From NCBI GenBank assembly GCA_031382085.1, contig JANMYM010000009.1, forward strand, positions 1 to 64,000: a DNA stretch of 64,000 nt, written 5' to 3'. Under the pieces are notes generated by a model. The model did not search any database. It was not told the origin of the DNA and saw only the letters and a program-made list of their open reading frames with translations. Position numbers and translations under genes: made by a program. Below, piece by piece: positions 35,236 to 43,560 of the stretch; position 1 is the first letter of the stretch, and every line of letters starts with the position of its first letter. The DNA comes from UBA964 sp031382085. GTDB taxonomy: Bacteria; Pseudomonadota; Gammaproteobacteria; Steroidobacterales; Steroidobacteraceae.

Positions 35236-35273
35236 GTCGTATTCCTTAGGTCGTATTCCTTAGGTCGCATACC
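35223..35273. repeat. 14-bp tandem repeat across a stop codon
   Basis: TCGTATTCCATAGG, then twice TCGTATTCCTTAGG, then a partial TCGCATACC. The first unit encodes the last residues and stop of the sugar dehydrogenase; the rest fills the gap to the sppA ribosome site. Likely replication slippage; function unknown. Confidence 0.8.
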
Positions 35274-35287
35274 GAGCAGGAGTTGTC

Positions 35288-37129
35288 ATGGGCGTTTTTC
35301 GTTGGATCGGTCATGGGCTGGATTTTCTCCGCAAAACATTGCACCTGATTCTGCTGCTGATCATCTTCGGTTTCATTATTGGTCTGTTAGCCAGGGAAAC
35401 GCCGAAGATTGCCCTCAAGGGCGCGCTGGTGATAGAGCCCCAGGGCCGGATTGTCGAGCAGCTTTCAGGTGACGCCGTGCAGCGCGCCATCCGTGAGGCG
35501 CAGGGCAACGCCGCTGACGAAACACTGCTCTGGGACTTGGTCGACTCAATTCGCGCAGCCAAGAGTGACAGCCGGGTGCAGGCCCTGGTGTTAAAACTGG
35601 ACTCCCTGTCGGGCGGCGGTCAGCCAACGCTCGAGGAGCTGACACGCGCTATCGATGAATTTCGCGGCACGGGCAAGAAGGTCATTGCAGCCGCGAGCGC
35701 CTACGAGCAGCCGGCCTATTTTGTCGCCGCGCACGCCGATGAAATTTACCTCGACCCGCAGGGGTTCCTGCTGATCGAGGGCTACGGCCGCTACCGGCAG
35801 TACTACAAGGCGCTGCTGGAGAAAATTGGCGTCGACATGCACGTGTTTCGCGTTGGCGCCTACAAGAGCGCGGTGGAAACCTACACGCGCCAGGATATGT
35901 CCGCGGAAGATCGCGAAGAAACCATGGCGTATCTGGAAGCGCTCTGGTCCAACTATCAACAGCAGGTCACCAGGGTGCGCAAGCTTCCGGCCGACGCTGT
36001 AAGCCAGTATGTGCTGCAGCTGGCTGACCGGGTGACGGCGCAAAAGGGCGATGCCGCCAAAGTTGCTCTGGATGCCAGGCTGATCACCGGTATCAAGACC
36101 TACGAGCAGGTCGAGCAACGGCTGATCGAGCTGGTCGGCAAGGATGAGGATCACGACACGCGTTTTGCCGCCATCGATCTAACGGATTACGCACGGTTGC
36201 AAAAAGCCGAAAAGGTCGCGACCGGTGACCGCCACAAGGACAAGCTGGGTATCGTCGTTGCGTCGGGAGAAATTCTCGATGGCGAGCAGCCTCCCGGCTC
36301 GGTCGGTGGCGAAACCCTGGCCAATATGATTCGCGACGCGCGCGAGGACGAAGACATCAAGGCGCTGGTGCTGCGCATCGATAGCCCGGGCGGCAGTGTA
36401 TCCGCGTCCGAGCAAATTCGCCGCGAGCTGCAGGCATTTCGCAAGACCGGGCGTCCTCTGGTGGTATCGATGGGCGATCTCGCCGCATCGGGCGGTTACT
36501 ACATCGCCGCGCAGGCGGATGAGATACTGGCTAACAACGCGACCATCACGGGCTCGATCGGCATCTTTGGCGCGATTCCAACCATCAATCGGACGCTCGA
36601 CAAGATTGGCGTCGGTGTGGACGGCGTTGCCACCACGCCGCTGGCAGGCCAGATGCGCATCGATCGACCGCTTGGCCCCGATGTCAGCCGCTTGATCCAG
36701 AGTGTTATCGAAAAGGGCTATGCGGACTTTATCGGGCTGGTGGCCGATGGCCGCAAGAAGACGCCCGCAGAGATTGACGCGATCGCCCAGGGCCGCGTCT
36801 GGGCGGGTGCCGACGCCTTGAAGAATGGCCTCGTCGATCGCATTGGTGGCTTTGACGACGCCGTCAAGGCAGCCGCCAAGCGTGCCAAGCTGGCCGACGG
36901 CAAGTACCAGGTTGAATTCCTTGAAGGTGACTTGAGTTTCGCCGAGCAATTGGCGCAACGATTCGAGATGCGACTGGCAACGCTGACCGCCGGGGCCATG
37001 AGCGACGAGCAAAAGCGGCTTGCCAGGCTGACCAAAACGCTGGATCCGTTGGCGCGCGAAGCGCAGCGCTGGCAGCGTCTGTCGACCCGCGGCAGCCGCT
37101 TTGCCTACTGTTTTTGTTCTGTGGACTGA
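35288..37129 (+). CDS. sppA: Signal peptide peptidase SppA, long form
   Basis: 613-residue inner-membrane serine protease that degrades cleaved signal peptides. One N-terminal membrane helix (about 19-36), then two homologous SppA domains. By position the catalytic dyad is Lys193 (VGAYKSAVE) and Ser401 (GDLAASGGYYIAAQ), matching K209/S409 of E. coli. IDSPGGSVSASEQI and NNATITGSIGIFGAIPTI are further family blocks. The last residues (FAYCFCSVD) look unrelated to the family. AGGAG precedes ATG 35288. Confidence 0.95.
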   Translation: MGVFRWIGHGLDFLRKTLHLILLLIIFGFIIGLLARETPKIALKGALVIEPQGRIVEQLSGDAVQRAIREAQGNAADETLLWDLVDSIRAAKSDSRVQALVLKLDSLSGGGQPTLEELTRAIDEFRGTGKKVIAAASAYEQPAYFVAAHADEIYLDPQGFLLIEGYGRYRQYYKALLEKIGVDMHVFRVGAYKSAVETYTRQDMSAEDREETMAYLEALWSNYQQQVTRVRKLPADAVSQYVLQLADRVTAQKGDAAKVALDARLITGIKTYEQVEQRLIELVGKDEDHDTRFAAIDLTDYARLQKAEKVATGDRHKDKLGIVVASGEILDGEQPPGSVGGETLANMIRDAREDEDIKALVLRIDSPGGSVSASEQIRRELQAFRKTGRPLVVSMGDLAASGGYYIAAQADEILANNATITGSIGIFGAIPTINRTLDKIGVGVDGVATTPLAGQMRIDRPLGPDVSRLIQSVIEKGYADFIGLVADGRKKTPAEIDAIAQGRVWAGADALKNGLVDRIGGFDDAVKAAAKRAKLADGKYQVEFLEGDLSFAEQLAQRFEMRLATLTAGAMSDEQKRLARLTKTLDPLAREAQRWQRLSTRGSRFAYCFCSVD

Positions 37130-37151
37130 CGCAGAATAAGTCACCTGCAAT

Positions 37152-37167
37152 TGTGACGGCGGTCACA
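37152..37167. promoter_or_regulatory. CRP/Vfr/Clp-type operator, class II position
   Basis: TGTGA-N6-TCACA, a perfect match to the CRP-family consensus. With the -10 TATTGT at 37189-37194 the predicted transcription start is 37201, placing the operator centre at -41.5, the exact position of class II activation. Confidence 0.65.
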
Positions 37168-37188
37168 CTGTCCTGACGCAGCGGCGGC

Positions 37189-37194
37189 TATTGT
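37189..37194 (+). promoter_or_regulatory. -10 box of the PAS protein gene
   Basis: TATTGT, with predicted transcription start at 37201, two bases before ATG 37203. No Shine-Dalgarno, so the mRNA would be nearly leaderless; the missing -35 fits an activator-dependent promoter. Confidence 0.45.
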
Positions 37195-37202
37195 CGGCCG
37201 TC

Positions 37203-38636
37203 ATGAGCGATAACGTCAGGGTTTTACCTAGGATCAACCCCGAAACCACGACCTGTGCCGTGTTAGCTGCGGTGCGTGCCGGTGATCACCAGGTTTTCGA
37301 CTGGAATATCACGGCGGATCGCTGCTCCTGGTTCGATCCGCCCGCCGGCAAGGTGCTCGGCCACGCCGCCAGCGCGCTCGTCAACCGCGACGCACTGCTG
37401 GCGCTCGTTCACCCTGATGATCTGCTGTCGGTACGCCTGGCGACTGAGGCGCTGCAGCGCGAACCGAGTACGCCAGTCGCCGTGCAGGTACGCATTCGCG
37501 ATGCCGGCGGCCAGTGGCGCTGGGTTGAAGCGCGGGGCTGCCTGCTATCGCCATCTGCCAACGAATCCGGCGTGACGCGCTGCGTAGGCTCACTGCTGGA
37601 CGTTACCGAGCGCAAGCACATCGAGAGCCAGTTGGCGATCGGCGCGCTGATGCTGGAAACGATTTACGACGCCGTGCTGGTGACCGGCGCTGACGGCGAA
37701 ATCCGTTGGGCAAATTCTGCGGCCGCCAATCTGTTCGGCATGCCGATCGCGATGCTGACCGGACGAGCACTGGCTGAGTTTTGCGCGGATAGCCGTGAGC
37801 GTCAGCTCGAGCTCAATCAGGAAATTCGCGATACCGTCGCACGCTCCGGCCTGTGGCGTGGGCGCGTCAGCAATGTCGCGCCGGATGGCGATGCATTTGC
37901 GGTGGATGCGGCCGTCTGCCGCGTGAACGGCGACGATGGCGAGTTGTGGATTCATATCCGAAGGGATCTGCGCGAACGCATGCGGATGCAGCAGGCGGAA
38001 CTTGCAGCGGCGCGCACGGCACAGCAGCGGCTGGGAAAGCAACTGAATGAATCACTCAGCCAGGAGCTGACTGCGGCGTCCTTGTTGTTGCGTGGTCTCC
38101 GCAGGCAGTTGCCGGTCGATACATCCGAGCCAGTGATGGAAGTCGAACGCATACTTCGTGATTCCATCTCGAAGTGCCGGCAGCTGGCACAGGGCATTTC
38201 GCCGTTCGTGTTAGGCGAGCATGGCTTTGCCATCGCCATGCAGAGTCTGGGCAAGTGGGCCGAACAGCAGGGCGCTGACAAGGTCAGCGTCGCGGTCACC
38301 CATGTTGCCGGTACCATTGACGACAATGCAGCTTATCTCGTGCATCGCGTAGCGCAGGACGTTGTCACCGAAGTCTGTGAGACGGAAACCGGCGCCAGCA
38401 TCGACATCCGGGTCTGGCAGGAGGGCTCGCATATTTGCGCCTCGATTACCGATGACGTTGCGCGCGCCGCTGATGCCAAAACTGCGCAGGCAGAATGCAT
38501 GCTGGCCTTTCGCGCTGAATCCGTCGGTGCGACCATCGACACGGTCGCGCTGGCCAAGGGCGGCCGCCGCATCATTCTGCAGATTCCAGACCGGACCGCG
38601 TTGGCCGATGCGCGCCGTTACGCCGCCAGCGCCTGA
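37203..38636 (+). CDS. PAS-domain protein, degenerate histidine-kinase-like
   Basis: 477-residue cytosolic protein with two PAS domains (about 25-140, including HPDDLLSVRLATEAL and a PAC GSLLDVTERK; and 145-265, ILETIYDAVLV-type start) and a C-terminal part that follows the HisKA_3/NarX kinase layout. The dimerisation motif reads LGKQLNESLSQELTAASLLL: Asn282 stands where the phospho-accepting His of LHD is expected. The ATPase half (VHRVAQDVVTEVCETETGAS) lacks the N-box Asn and clear G boxes. It is probably a sensor without kinase activity. A CRP-type operator sits at -41.5. Response regulator partner not seen. Confidence 0.8.
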   Translation: MSDNVRVLPRINPETTTCAVLAAVRAGDHQVFDWNITADRCSWFDPPAGKVLGHAASALVNRDALLALVHPDDLLSVRLATEALQREPSTPVAVQVRIRDAGGQWRWVEARGCLLSPSANESGVTRCVGSLLDVTERKHIESQLAIGALMLETIYDAVLVTGADGEIRWANSAAANLFGMPIAMLTGRALAEFCADSRERQLELNQEIRDTVARSGLWRGRVSNVAPDGDAFAVDAAVCRVNGDDGELWIHIRRDLRERMRMQQAELAAARTAQQRLGKQLNESLSQELTAASLLLRGLRRQLPVDTSEPVMEVERILRDSISKCRQLAQGISPFVLGEHGFAIAMQSLGKWAEQQGADKVSVAVTHVAGTIDDNAAYLVHRVAQDVVTEVCETETGASIDIRVWQEGSHICASITDDVARAADAKTAQAECMLAFRAESVGATIDTVALAKGGRRIILQIPDRTALADARRYAASA

Positions 38637-38648
38637 GCGACGACGAAT

Positions 38649-39674
38649 TCAGCTCCAGTCGAGAATGATCTTTCCGGAGCGGCCCGAGGCCATGGTTTCA
38701 AAGCCCTGCAGATAGTCCCGCAGCGGAAAATGATGAGTGATCACCGGGCCGATGTTGAGGCCGCTTTGCAGCATGCTCGACATCTTGTACCAGGTTTCAA
38801 ACATCTCGCGGCCGTAGATACCCTTCAACGTCAGGCCCTTGAAGATCACCTGGTCCCAGTCGATTGCGGTATCGCCGGGCGGGATACCTAACATCGCGAC
38901 GCTGCCGCCATGATGCATGGTGCGCAGCAGCTCGCGCAGCGCCTGCGGATTGCCCGACATCTCCAGTCCGACGTCGAAGCCCTCCTGCATGCCGAGGTCC
39001 TTCATGACCTGATCGAGCGAATCGCGGTTCACATTCACGGTGCGGCTTGCACCCATTTTTGCCGCGAGCTGCAGGCGGTAGTCATTGACGTCGGTGATCA
39101 CGACATGACGCGCACCGACAAAGCGCGCAATGGCGACGGCCATGATGCCGATGGGCCCGGCGCCTGTTATGAGCACATCCTCGCCCACCATGTTGAAAGC
39201 CAGCGCCGTATGTGTTGCATTGCCGAAGGGATCGAGAATCGAGGCCATGTCGTCGCTGATGACATCCGGCAACTTGAAGGCGTTGCTGGCCGGAATCACC
39301 AGATACTCGGCAAAACAGCCCTGGCGATTGACACCCACCCCAACCGTATTGCGGCACAGGTGGCGGCGGCCGGCACGGCAATTGCGGCAGTGGCCGCAGG
39401 TGATATGCCCCTCGCCGGATACGCGGTCGCCCACATCGAAACCACGGACCTCGCTGCCCATCTGGACGATGCGGCCGCAGTACTCATGGCCGATCGCCAT
39501 CGGCAGGCGCAGGGTTTTCTGTGCCCAGGCGTCCCAGTGATAAATGTGCATATCGGTGCCGCAGATCGCGGTCTTGACGATCTTGATCAGAATATCGTTA
39601 GGGCCCGGAACGGGCTCTGGCAGCTCACCCATGGCAAGCCCCGGTCCGGCAGTCATCTTGATCAGCGCCTTCAT
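38649..39674 (-). CDS. tdh: L-threonine 3-dehydrogenase
   Basis: 341-residue zinc-dependent MDR dehydrogenase oxidising threonine to 2-amino-3-ketobutyrate with NAD+. Catalytic zinc region TAICGTDMHIYHWDAWAQ, GHEYCGRIV, the structural zinc cysteines in GHITCGHCRNCRAGRRHLC, and the NAD fold GAGPIGIMAVAIARF are visible. It overlaps kbl by four bases, so the unstable product passes to Kbl in the same operon. Confidence 0.97.
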   Translation of the reverse strand: MKALIKMTAGPGLAMGELPEPVPGPNDILIKIVKTAICGTDMHIYHWDAWAQKTLRLPMAIGHEYCGRIVQMGSEVRGFDVGDRVSGEGHITCGHCRNCRAGRRHLCRNTVGVGVNRQGCFAEYLVIPASNAFKLPDVISDDMASILDPFGNATHTALAFNMVGEDVLITGAGPIGIMAVAIARFVGARHVVITDVNDYRLQLAAKMGASRTVNVNRDSLDQVMKDLGMQEGFDVGLEMSGNPQALRELLRTMHHGGSVAMLGIPPGDTAIDWDQVIFKGLTLKGIYGREMFETWYKMSSMLQSGLNIGPVITHHFPLRDYLQGFETMASGRSGKIILDWS

Positions 39675-40852
39675 CGGGTTTCCTTCCAGGCCTGCGCAAA
39701 TGCGCCGATTGCTTTGTCAATGTCGGCATCCGCCAGGGCCGCCGACATCTGAGTTCGAATGCGCGCCAATCCGCGCGGTACCACCGGAAATGAAAATCCA
39801 ATCACGTACACGCCCAGCTGCAGCAGTCGCTCGGCCATTTTGGCGGCCCGGGTCGCGTCATAGGTCATCACCGGGATGATCGGGTGTTCACCCGGCAACA
39901 GCTCAAGTCCCGCCGCCGTCAGTCCAGCGCGAAACCGTCGCGCATGCTGTGCCAGCCGTGTGCGCAGATCCTGCTCGGACTCGACCAGGTCGAGCGCGCG
40001 CAGACTCGCGGCGGCGATGGCTGGCGGGATCGAATTCGAGAACAGATACGGCCGCGCTCTTTGCCGCAACCAGTCGATAACGGGTTTGCGTGCCGCGACA
40101 TAGCCGCCGCTCGCACCGCCCAACGCCTTGCCTAACGTTCCGGTCAGGATGTCGATGCGGCCCATGACCTGGCAGTGTTCATGCGTGCCACGGCCATTCG
40201 CGCCCATGAAGCCCGTGGCGTGTGAATCGTCGACCGCGACCTGCGCGCCGTAGCGTTCCGCCAGATCACAAATTTCCCGCAATTTGGCGATGCTGCCGTC
40301 CATCGAGAAGACGCCATCGGTGACAATCAAACGGCTGCGTGCGTCCTGTGAGTCGCCCAGGCGCTGTTCCAGTTCGGCCATGTCGTTGTTGGCGTAGCGC
40401 AGCCTGCGCGCCTTGGACAGGCGAATGCCGTCGATCAGGCTTGCATGATTGAGCGCATCGGAAATAACCGCGTCCTGTTCATCGAGAATGGCTTCGAACA
40501 GTCCGCCATTGGCATCAAAACAGGACGAAAACAGGATCGCGTCTTCCATGCCCAGAAAACCCGCGAGCCGCTGTTCCAGCTGCTTGTGCACCGTCTGGGT
40601 GCCGCAGATGAAACGCACCGACGCCATGCCGTAGCCATACCTGTCGAGCGCCCGGTGGGCGGCCTCGCGCAGCGCCGGGTGGTTGGCGAGGCCGAGATAG
40701 TTGTTAGCGCAGAGGTTGATGACCTCTGCGTCCTGCGTACGGATCCGGCCGCCCTGGGCGGATTGCAGTACACGTTCGGGCTTGTACAGGCCCTCGTTAC
40801 GCAGTTCCTGCAGGGAGGCTGTCAAGCGCGATTCAATGGGGGTTGTCAGCAT
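39671..40852 (-). CDS. kbl: 2-amino-3-ketobutyrate CoA ligase (glycine C-acetyltransferase)
   Basis: 393-residue PLP enzyme of the alpha-oxoamine synthase family that splits aminoketobutyrate with CoA into glycine and acetyl-CoA. VINLCANNYLGLANHPALRE, RFICGTQTVHKQLE, VDDSHATGFMG and the PLP Lys242 in GTLGKALGGASGGY are present. ATG 40852 is six bases after TATAAT (40864-40859), with no ribosome site, so the tdh-kbl transcript appears leaderless. Confidence 0.97.
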   Translation of the reverse strand: MLTTPIESRLTASLQELRNEGLYKPERVLQSAQGGRIRTQDAEVINLCANNYLGLANHPALREAAHRALDRYGYGMASVRFICGTQTVHKQLEQRLAGFLGMEDAILFSSCFDANGGLFEAILDEQDAVISDALNHASLIDGIRLSKARRLRYANNDMAELEQRLGDSQDARSRLIVTDGVFSMDGSIAKLREICDLAERYGAQVAVDDSHATGFMGANGRGTHEHCQVMGRIDILTGTLGKALGGASGGYVAARKPVIDWLRQRARPYLFSNSIPPAIAAASLRALDLVESEQDLRTRLAQHARRFRAGLTAAGLELLPGEHPIIPVMTYDATRAAKMAERLLQLGVYVIGFSFPVVPRGLARIRTQMSAALADADIDKAIGAFAQAWKETR

Positions 40853-40858
40853 CGGCGA

Positions 40859-40866
40859 ATTATACT
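40859..40866. promoter_or_regulatory. Overlapping divergent -10 boxes (kbl / yhhQ)
   Basis: ATTATACT reads TATAAT on the minus strand (40864-40859) and TATACT on the plus strand (40861-40866). Each hexamer is followed by exactly six bases and then a start codon (kbl 40852, transporter 40873). Both mRNAs would be leaderless and compete for one site. Confidence 0.6.
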
Positions 40867-40872
40867 CACAAG

Positions 40873-41640
40873 ATGGAAGTCACCACCTCGCGTCAGAATC
40901 GCCTGTTTATCGTGCTGGCGGGTTTTTTTCTGACCAACGCGCTGATTGCCGAATTTGTCGGCGTCAAGATCTTTTCGCTGGAAGGCACGCTGGGTATCGC
41001 GCCCATCGAATGGCAGCTGCTCGGCGTGGGCGGTACGTTGAATTTCACGGCGGGGGTGCTGCTCTGGCCTTTTGTTTTCATCCTCACGGATGTCATCAAT
41101 GAATACTTCGGCGTGCGCGGTGTGCGCCTTATTTCATGGATTGCGGTCGTCTTTATTTGTTACGCGTTTCTGGCAGCTTATGTATCGATCGGACTGGCAC
41201 CCGCCGGTTTCTGGGTCGAGGCGAATAAAGCTCTGGGAGTGCCTGACATCCAGAACGCGTATGCGCAGATTTTCGGGCAGGGACTGTGGACGATCGGGGG
41301 CTCGGTGCTGGCATTTCTGATCGGCCAGATGGTCGACGTGCTGGTTTTTCATCGTATCCGCCGGGTGACGGGGCAGCAGATGATCTGGTTGCGCGCCACC
41401 GCCTCGACCGCGGTATCGCAACTGCTGGACAGTTTTGTGGTGCTGTATGTGGCCTTTGTGTTAGGCCCGCAGCACTGGCCCATCCCACAGTTTCTCGCGG
41501 TCGGCACCGTCAACTACATTTACAAGATGCTGGCGGCGATTGTACTTATCCCGTTGTTGTACGTTGCGCATCGCGCGATCGACAGCTACCTGGGCCACCG
41601 CGAGGCCGAGCGACTGCGCGCCGCGGCCGCAGCCGATTAG
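40873..41640 (+). CDS. yhhQ: Queuosine precursor transporter (YhhQ/QPTR family)
   Basis: 255-residue membrane protein of the ECF-like vitamin/queuosine precursor family; imports preQ0/preQ1-type bases. Typical features are FFLTNALIAEFVGVKIFSLE, LLWPFVFILTDVINEYFGVR, DIQNAYAQIFGQGLWTIGGS and RATASTAVSQLLDSFVVLYV, with about six to seven helices. The frame extends slightly upstream, but ATG 40873 fits the family and the -10 TATACT. No Shine-Dalgarno. No other queuosine gene is in the window. Confidence 0.9.
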   Translation: MEVTTSRQNRLFIVLAGFFLTNALIAEFVGVKIFSLEGTLGIAPIEWQLLGVGGTLNFTAGVLLWPFVFILTDVINEYFGVRGVRLISWIAVVFICYAFLAAYVSIGLAPAGFWVEANKALGVPDIQNAYAQIFGQGLWTIGGSVLAFLIGQMVDVLVFHRIRRVTGQQMIWLRATASTAVSQLLDSFVVLYVAFVLGPQHWPIPQFLAVGTVNYIYKMLAAIVLIPLLYVAHRAIDSYLGHREAERLRAAAAAD

Positions 41641-41665
41641 TCACTGGTTGAGCGCCGCCGCCGCG

Positions 41666-41671
41666 TATACT
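41666..41671 (+). promoter_or_regulatory. -10 box of sdaA
   Basis: TATACT, nine bases before GTG 41681, predicting a leader of about three bases and no ribosome site. Confidence 0.4.
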
Positions 41672-41680
41672 GTACGGCTG

Positions 41681-43051
41681 GTGAACTCCCTCAGCGTCTT
41701 CGATATTTTCAAGATTGGCATCGGGCCATCCAGCTCGCATACCATGGGTCCGATGCGCGCGGCGCGCGCCTTTGCCAGCCGTTTGCGCGACGCGGGCCTG
41801 CTGGCGCAGACCCACGCGGTGGTGACCAGGCTTTACGGCTCGCTGGCGCTGACGGGCCGGGGCCACGGCACAGACCGCGCGATTATTCTCGGCCTGGAAG
41901 GCGCTGACCCGGAAACCATTGACCCGGACAGCTGCGAATCGCGCCTGGCTGCGGTCAGAAGCAAGCAACAGCTGCTGTTGTTGGGCGAAAAAGCCATTCA
42001 TTTCGACGAGCCGATGCAGTTACTGTTTCTGCGCGAGGAAAGGCTCGATTTCCACACCAATGGCATGCGATTTTCCGCCTTTGATTCCGGCGCGCAATTG
42101 CTGGTGGAGGCGGAATATTATTCGGTTGGCGGAGGTTTTGTCGTGCAGGGTCCGGGTCAGCCTGCAGAAACCACGGCGCCATCACGAGCCGTGCCATGGC
42201 CTTTTGAGACCGGCGACCAGTTGTTAGCATTGAGCCGTGAGCAGGGTCTTGAATTGCATGAACTGGTCATGGCCAATGAACTCGCCTTTGCTGACCGTGC
42301 CGCGATCGAAACGCGGCTGGACGCGATCTGGGCTGTCATGCAGGCGACCGTGGAGCGAGGGTTTCGGCAGCAGGGGATTCTGCCGGGCGGACTGAAAGTG
42401 CGGCGCCGGGCGCCGCGTCTGCATCGGCAGTTGACCGAGAGTAGCGGCTTGCGCCCGCTCGAGGCCATGGACTGGACCAATGCCTGGGCGCTGGCGGTCA
42501 ACGAGGAAAACGCCGCAGGGGGACGCGTGGTCACTGCGCCGACCAATGGCGCTGCAGGTATTGTCCCGGCGGTGCTGCATTACTACCGGCGCTTCGAGCC
42601 GGGTGCGAGCGATGCCGGCATTCGGCGCTTCTTGTTAGTCGCGGGCGCCATCGGCATGCTTTATAAAAGCAGAGCGTCGTTGTCTGGCGCCGAAATGGGT
42701 TGCCAGGGTGAAGTGGGTGTTGCCTGCTCGATGGCGGCCGGGGGTCTGGTCGCCGCGCTGAACGGCACCAGCGAACAAATCGAGAACGCCGCGGAAATTG
42801 GCATGGAACACAACCTGGGCCTGACCTGCGATCCGGTGGGCGGGTTGGTGCAGATCCCCTGCATTGAGCGCAATGCCATGGGGTCCGTCAAAGCGATCAA
42901 TGCCGCGCGGCTGGCGCTGCGTGGTGACGGTTCCCACAAAGTGACGCTGGATCAGGTCATCACGACCATGAGGCAGACCGGCGAAGACATGCTGACCCGC
43001 TACAAGGAAACGTCCCAGGGTGGACTCGCGGTCAACGTTCCCGAGTGTTAG
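41681..43051 (+). CDS. sdaA: L-serine dehydratase (iron-sulphur type)
   Basis: 456-residue [4Fe-4S] enzyme converting L-serine to pyruvate and ammonia. VFDIFKIGIGPSSSHTMGPM starts the beta domain, and the alpha part carries AAGIVPAVLHYYRRF, the cluster cysteines in GCQGEVGVACSMAAGG, LTCDPVGGLVQIPCIERNA and the C-terminal VNVPEC, whose last Cys is the cluster-ligating tail. GTG 41681 gives the standard length (E. coli SdaA 454). The stop overlaps the stop of the convergent sixA. Downstream of threonine degradation genes, it fits amino acid catabolism. Confidence 0.96.
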   Translation: MNSLSVFDIFKIGIGPSSSHTMGPMRAARAFASRLRDAGLLAQTHAVVTRLYGSLALTGRGHGTDRAIILGLEGADPETIDPDSCESRLAAVRSKQQLLLLGEKAIHFDEPMQLLFLREERLDFHTNGMRFSAFDSGAQLLVEAEYYSVGGGFVVQGPGQPAETTAPSRAVPWPFETGDQLLALSREQGLELHELVMANELAFADRAAIETRLDAIWAVMQATVERGFRQQGILPGGLKVRRRAPRLHRQLTESSGLRPLEAMDWTNAWALAVNEENAAGGRVVTAPTNGAAGIVPAVLHYYRRFEPGASDAGIRRFLLVAGAIGMLYKSRASLSGAEMGCQGEVGVACSMAAGGLVAALNGTSEQIENAAEIGMEHNLGLTCDPVGGLVQIPCIERNAMGSVKAINAARLALRGDGSHKVTLDQVITTMRQTGEDMLTRYKETSQGGLAVNVPEC

Positions 43052-43551
43052 CTGCGGGCATGTTCGCGCGCCACTTCGCGGTGCTGCGTGAGCACCCGGC
43101 CTGGCGCCAACTCGCTCCAGTCCGATATTTCCAGATCCAGCCTGACGATCGTGCCAGGCGAAAAGCCCGCCTCGGGTTGGCCTGCCTGCAGCCAGCGCGC
43201 AAAATCGCTGACGCCGGGGTTGTGTCCGACCAGCACGACTTTGTTAGCTCGGTTTGGGAGTTCCCGGGCGACCCGCAGCCATCCGGCGACGGTAGCCTGA
43301 TAGAGTCGCCGATCCACCGTGATCGCCGATTCGCCAAGGCTGACCGCCTGCGCCAGGCAGCGCGCGGTCTCCAGCGTTCTGAGTGCCGAACTCGTGACAA
43401 TCAGCTCCGGTTGCCAGGGACATCGCAGCAGGCGGTGCCCGACCGCTATGACATCCGACCAGCCGCGCCGTGACAACGGCCGCGCGTGGTCTGACGCCTC
43501 AGATTCGAAAGGCGCCGCGTGCCCGTGACGTGCAAGAGCGAGTTGCTTCAT
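43048..43551 (-). CDS. sixA: Phosphohistidine phosphatase SixA-like
   Basis: 167-residue histidine-phosphatase-fold protein. The RHG motif with His9 (LALARHGHAAP), LSRRGWSDVIAVG, VTSSALRTLETARC and VLVGHNPGVSDFARWL are typical of SixA, which dephosphorylates HPt domains or PtsNtr. It follows sufT by nine bases and is the last gene of the suf cluster, sharing overlapping stop codons with sdaA. Confidence 0.88.
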   Translation of the reverse strand: MKQLALARHGHAAPFESEASDHARPLSRRGWSDVIAVGHRLLRCPWQPELIVTSSALRTLETARCLAQAVSLGESAITVDRRLYQATVAGWLRVARELPNRANKVVLVGHNPGVSDFARWLQAGQPEAGFSPGTIVRLDLEISDWSELAPGRVLTQHREVAREHARS

Positions 43552-43560
43552 GGCGCGGCA

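Noticed and set aside
36179..37150. Long minus-strand frame antisense to sppA
   Set aside because: Shadow of the high-GC third codon positions; sppA is clearly the real gene.
38910..39752. Plus-strand frame antisense to tdh
   Set aside because: Overlaps a gene with intact zinc motifs and has no recognisable domain.
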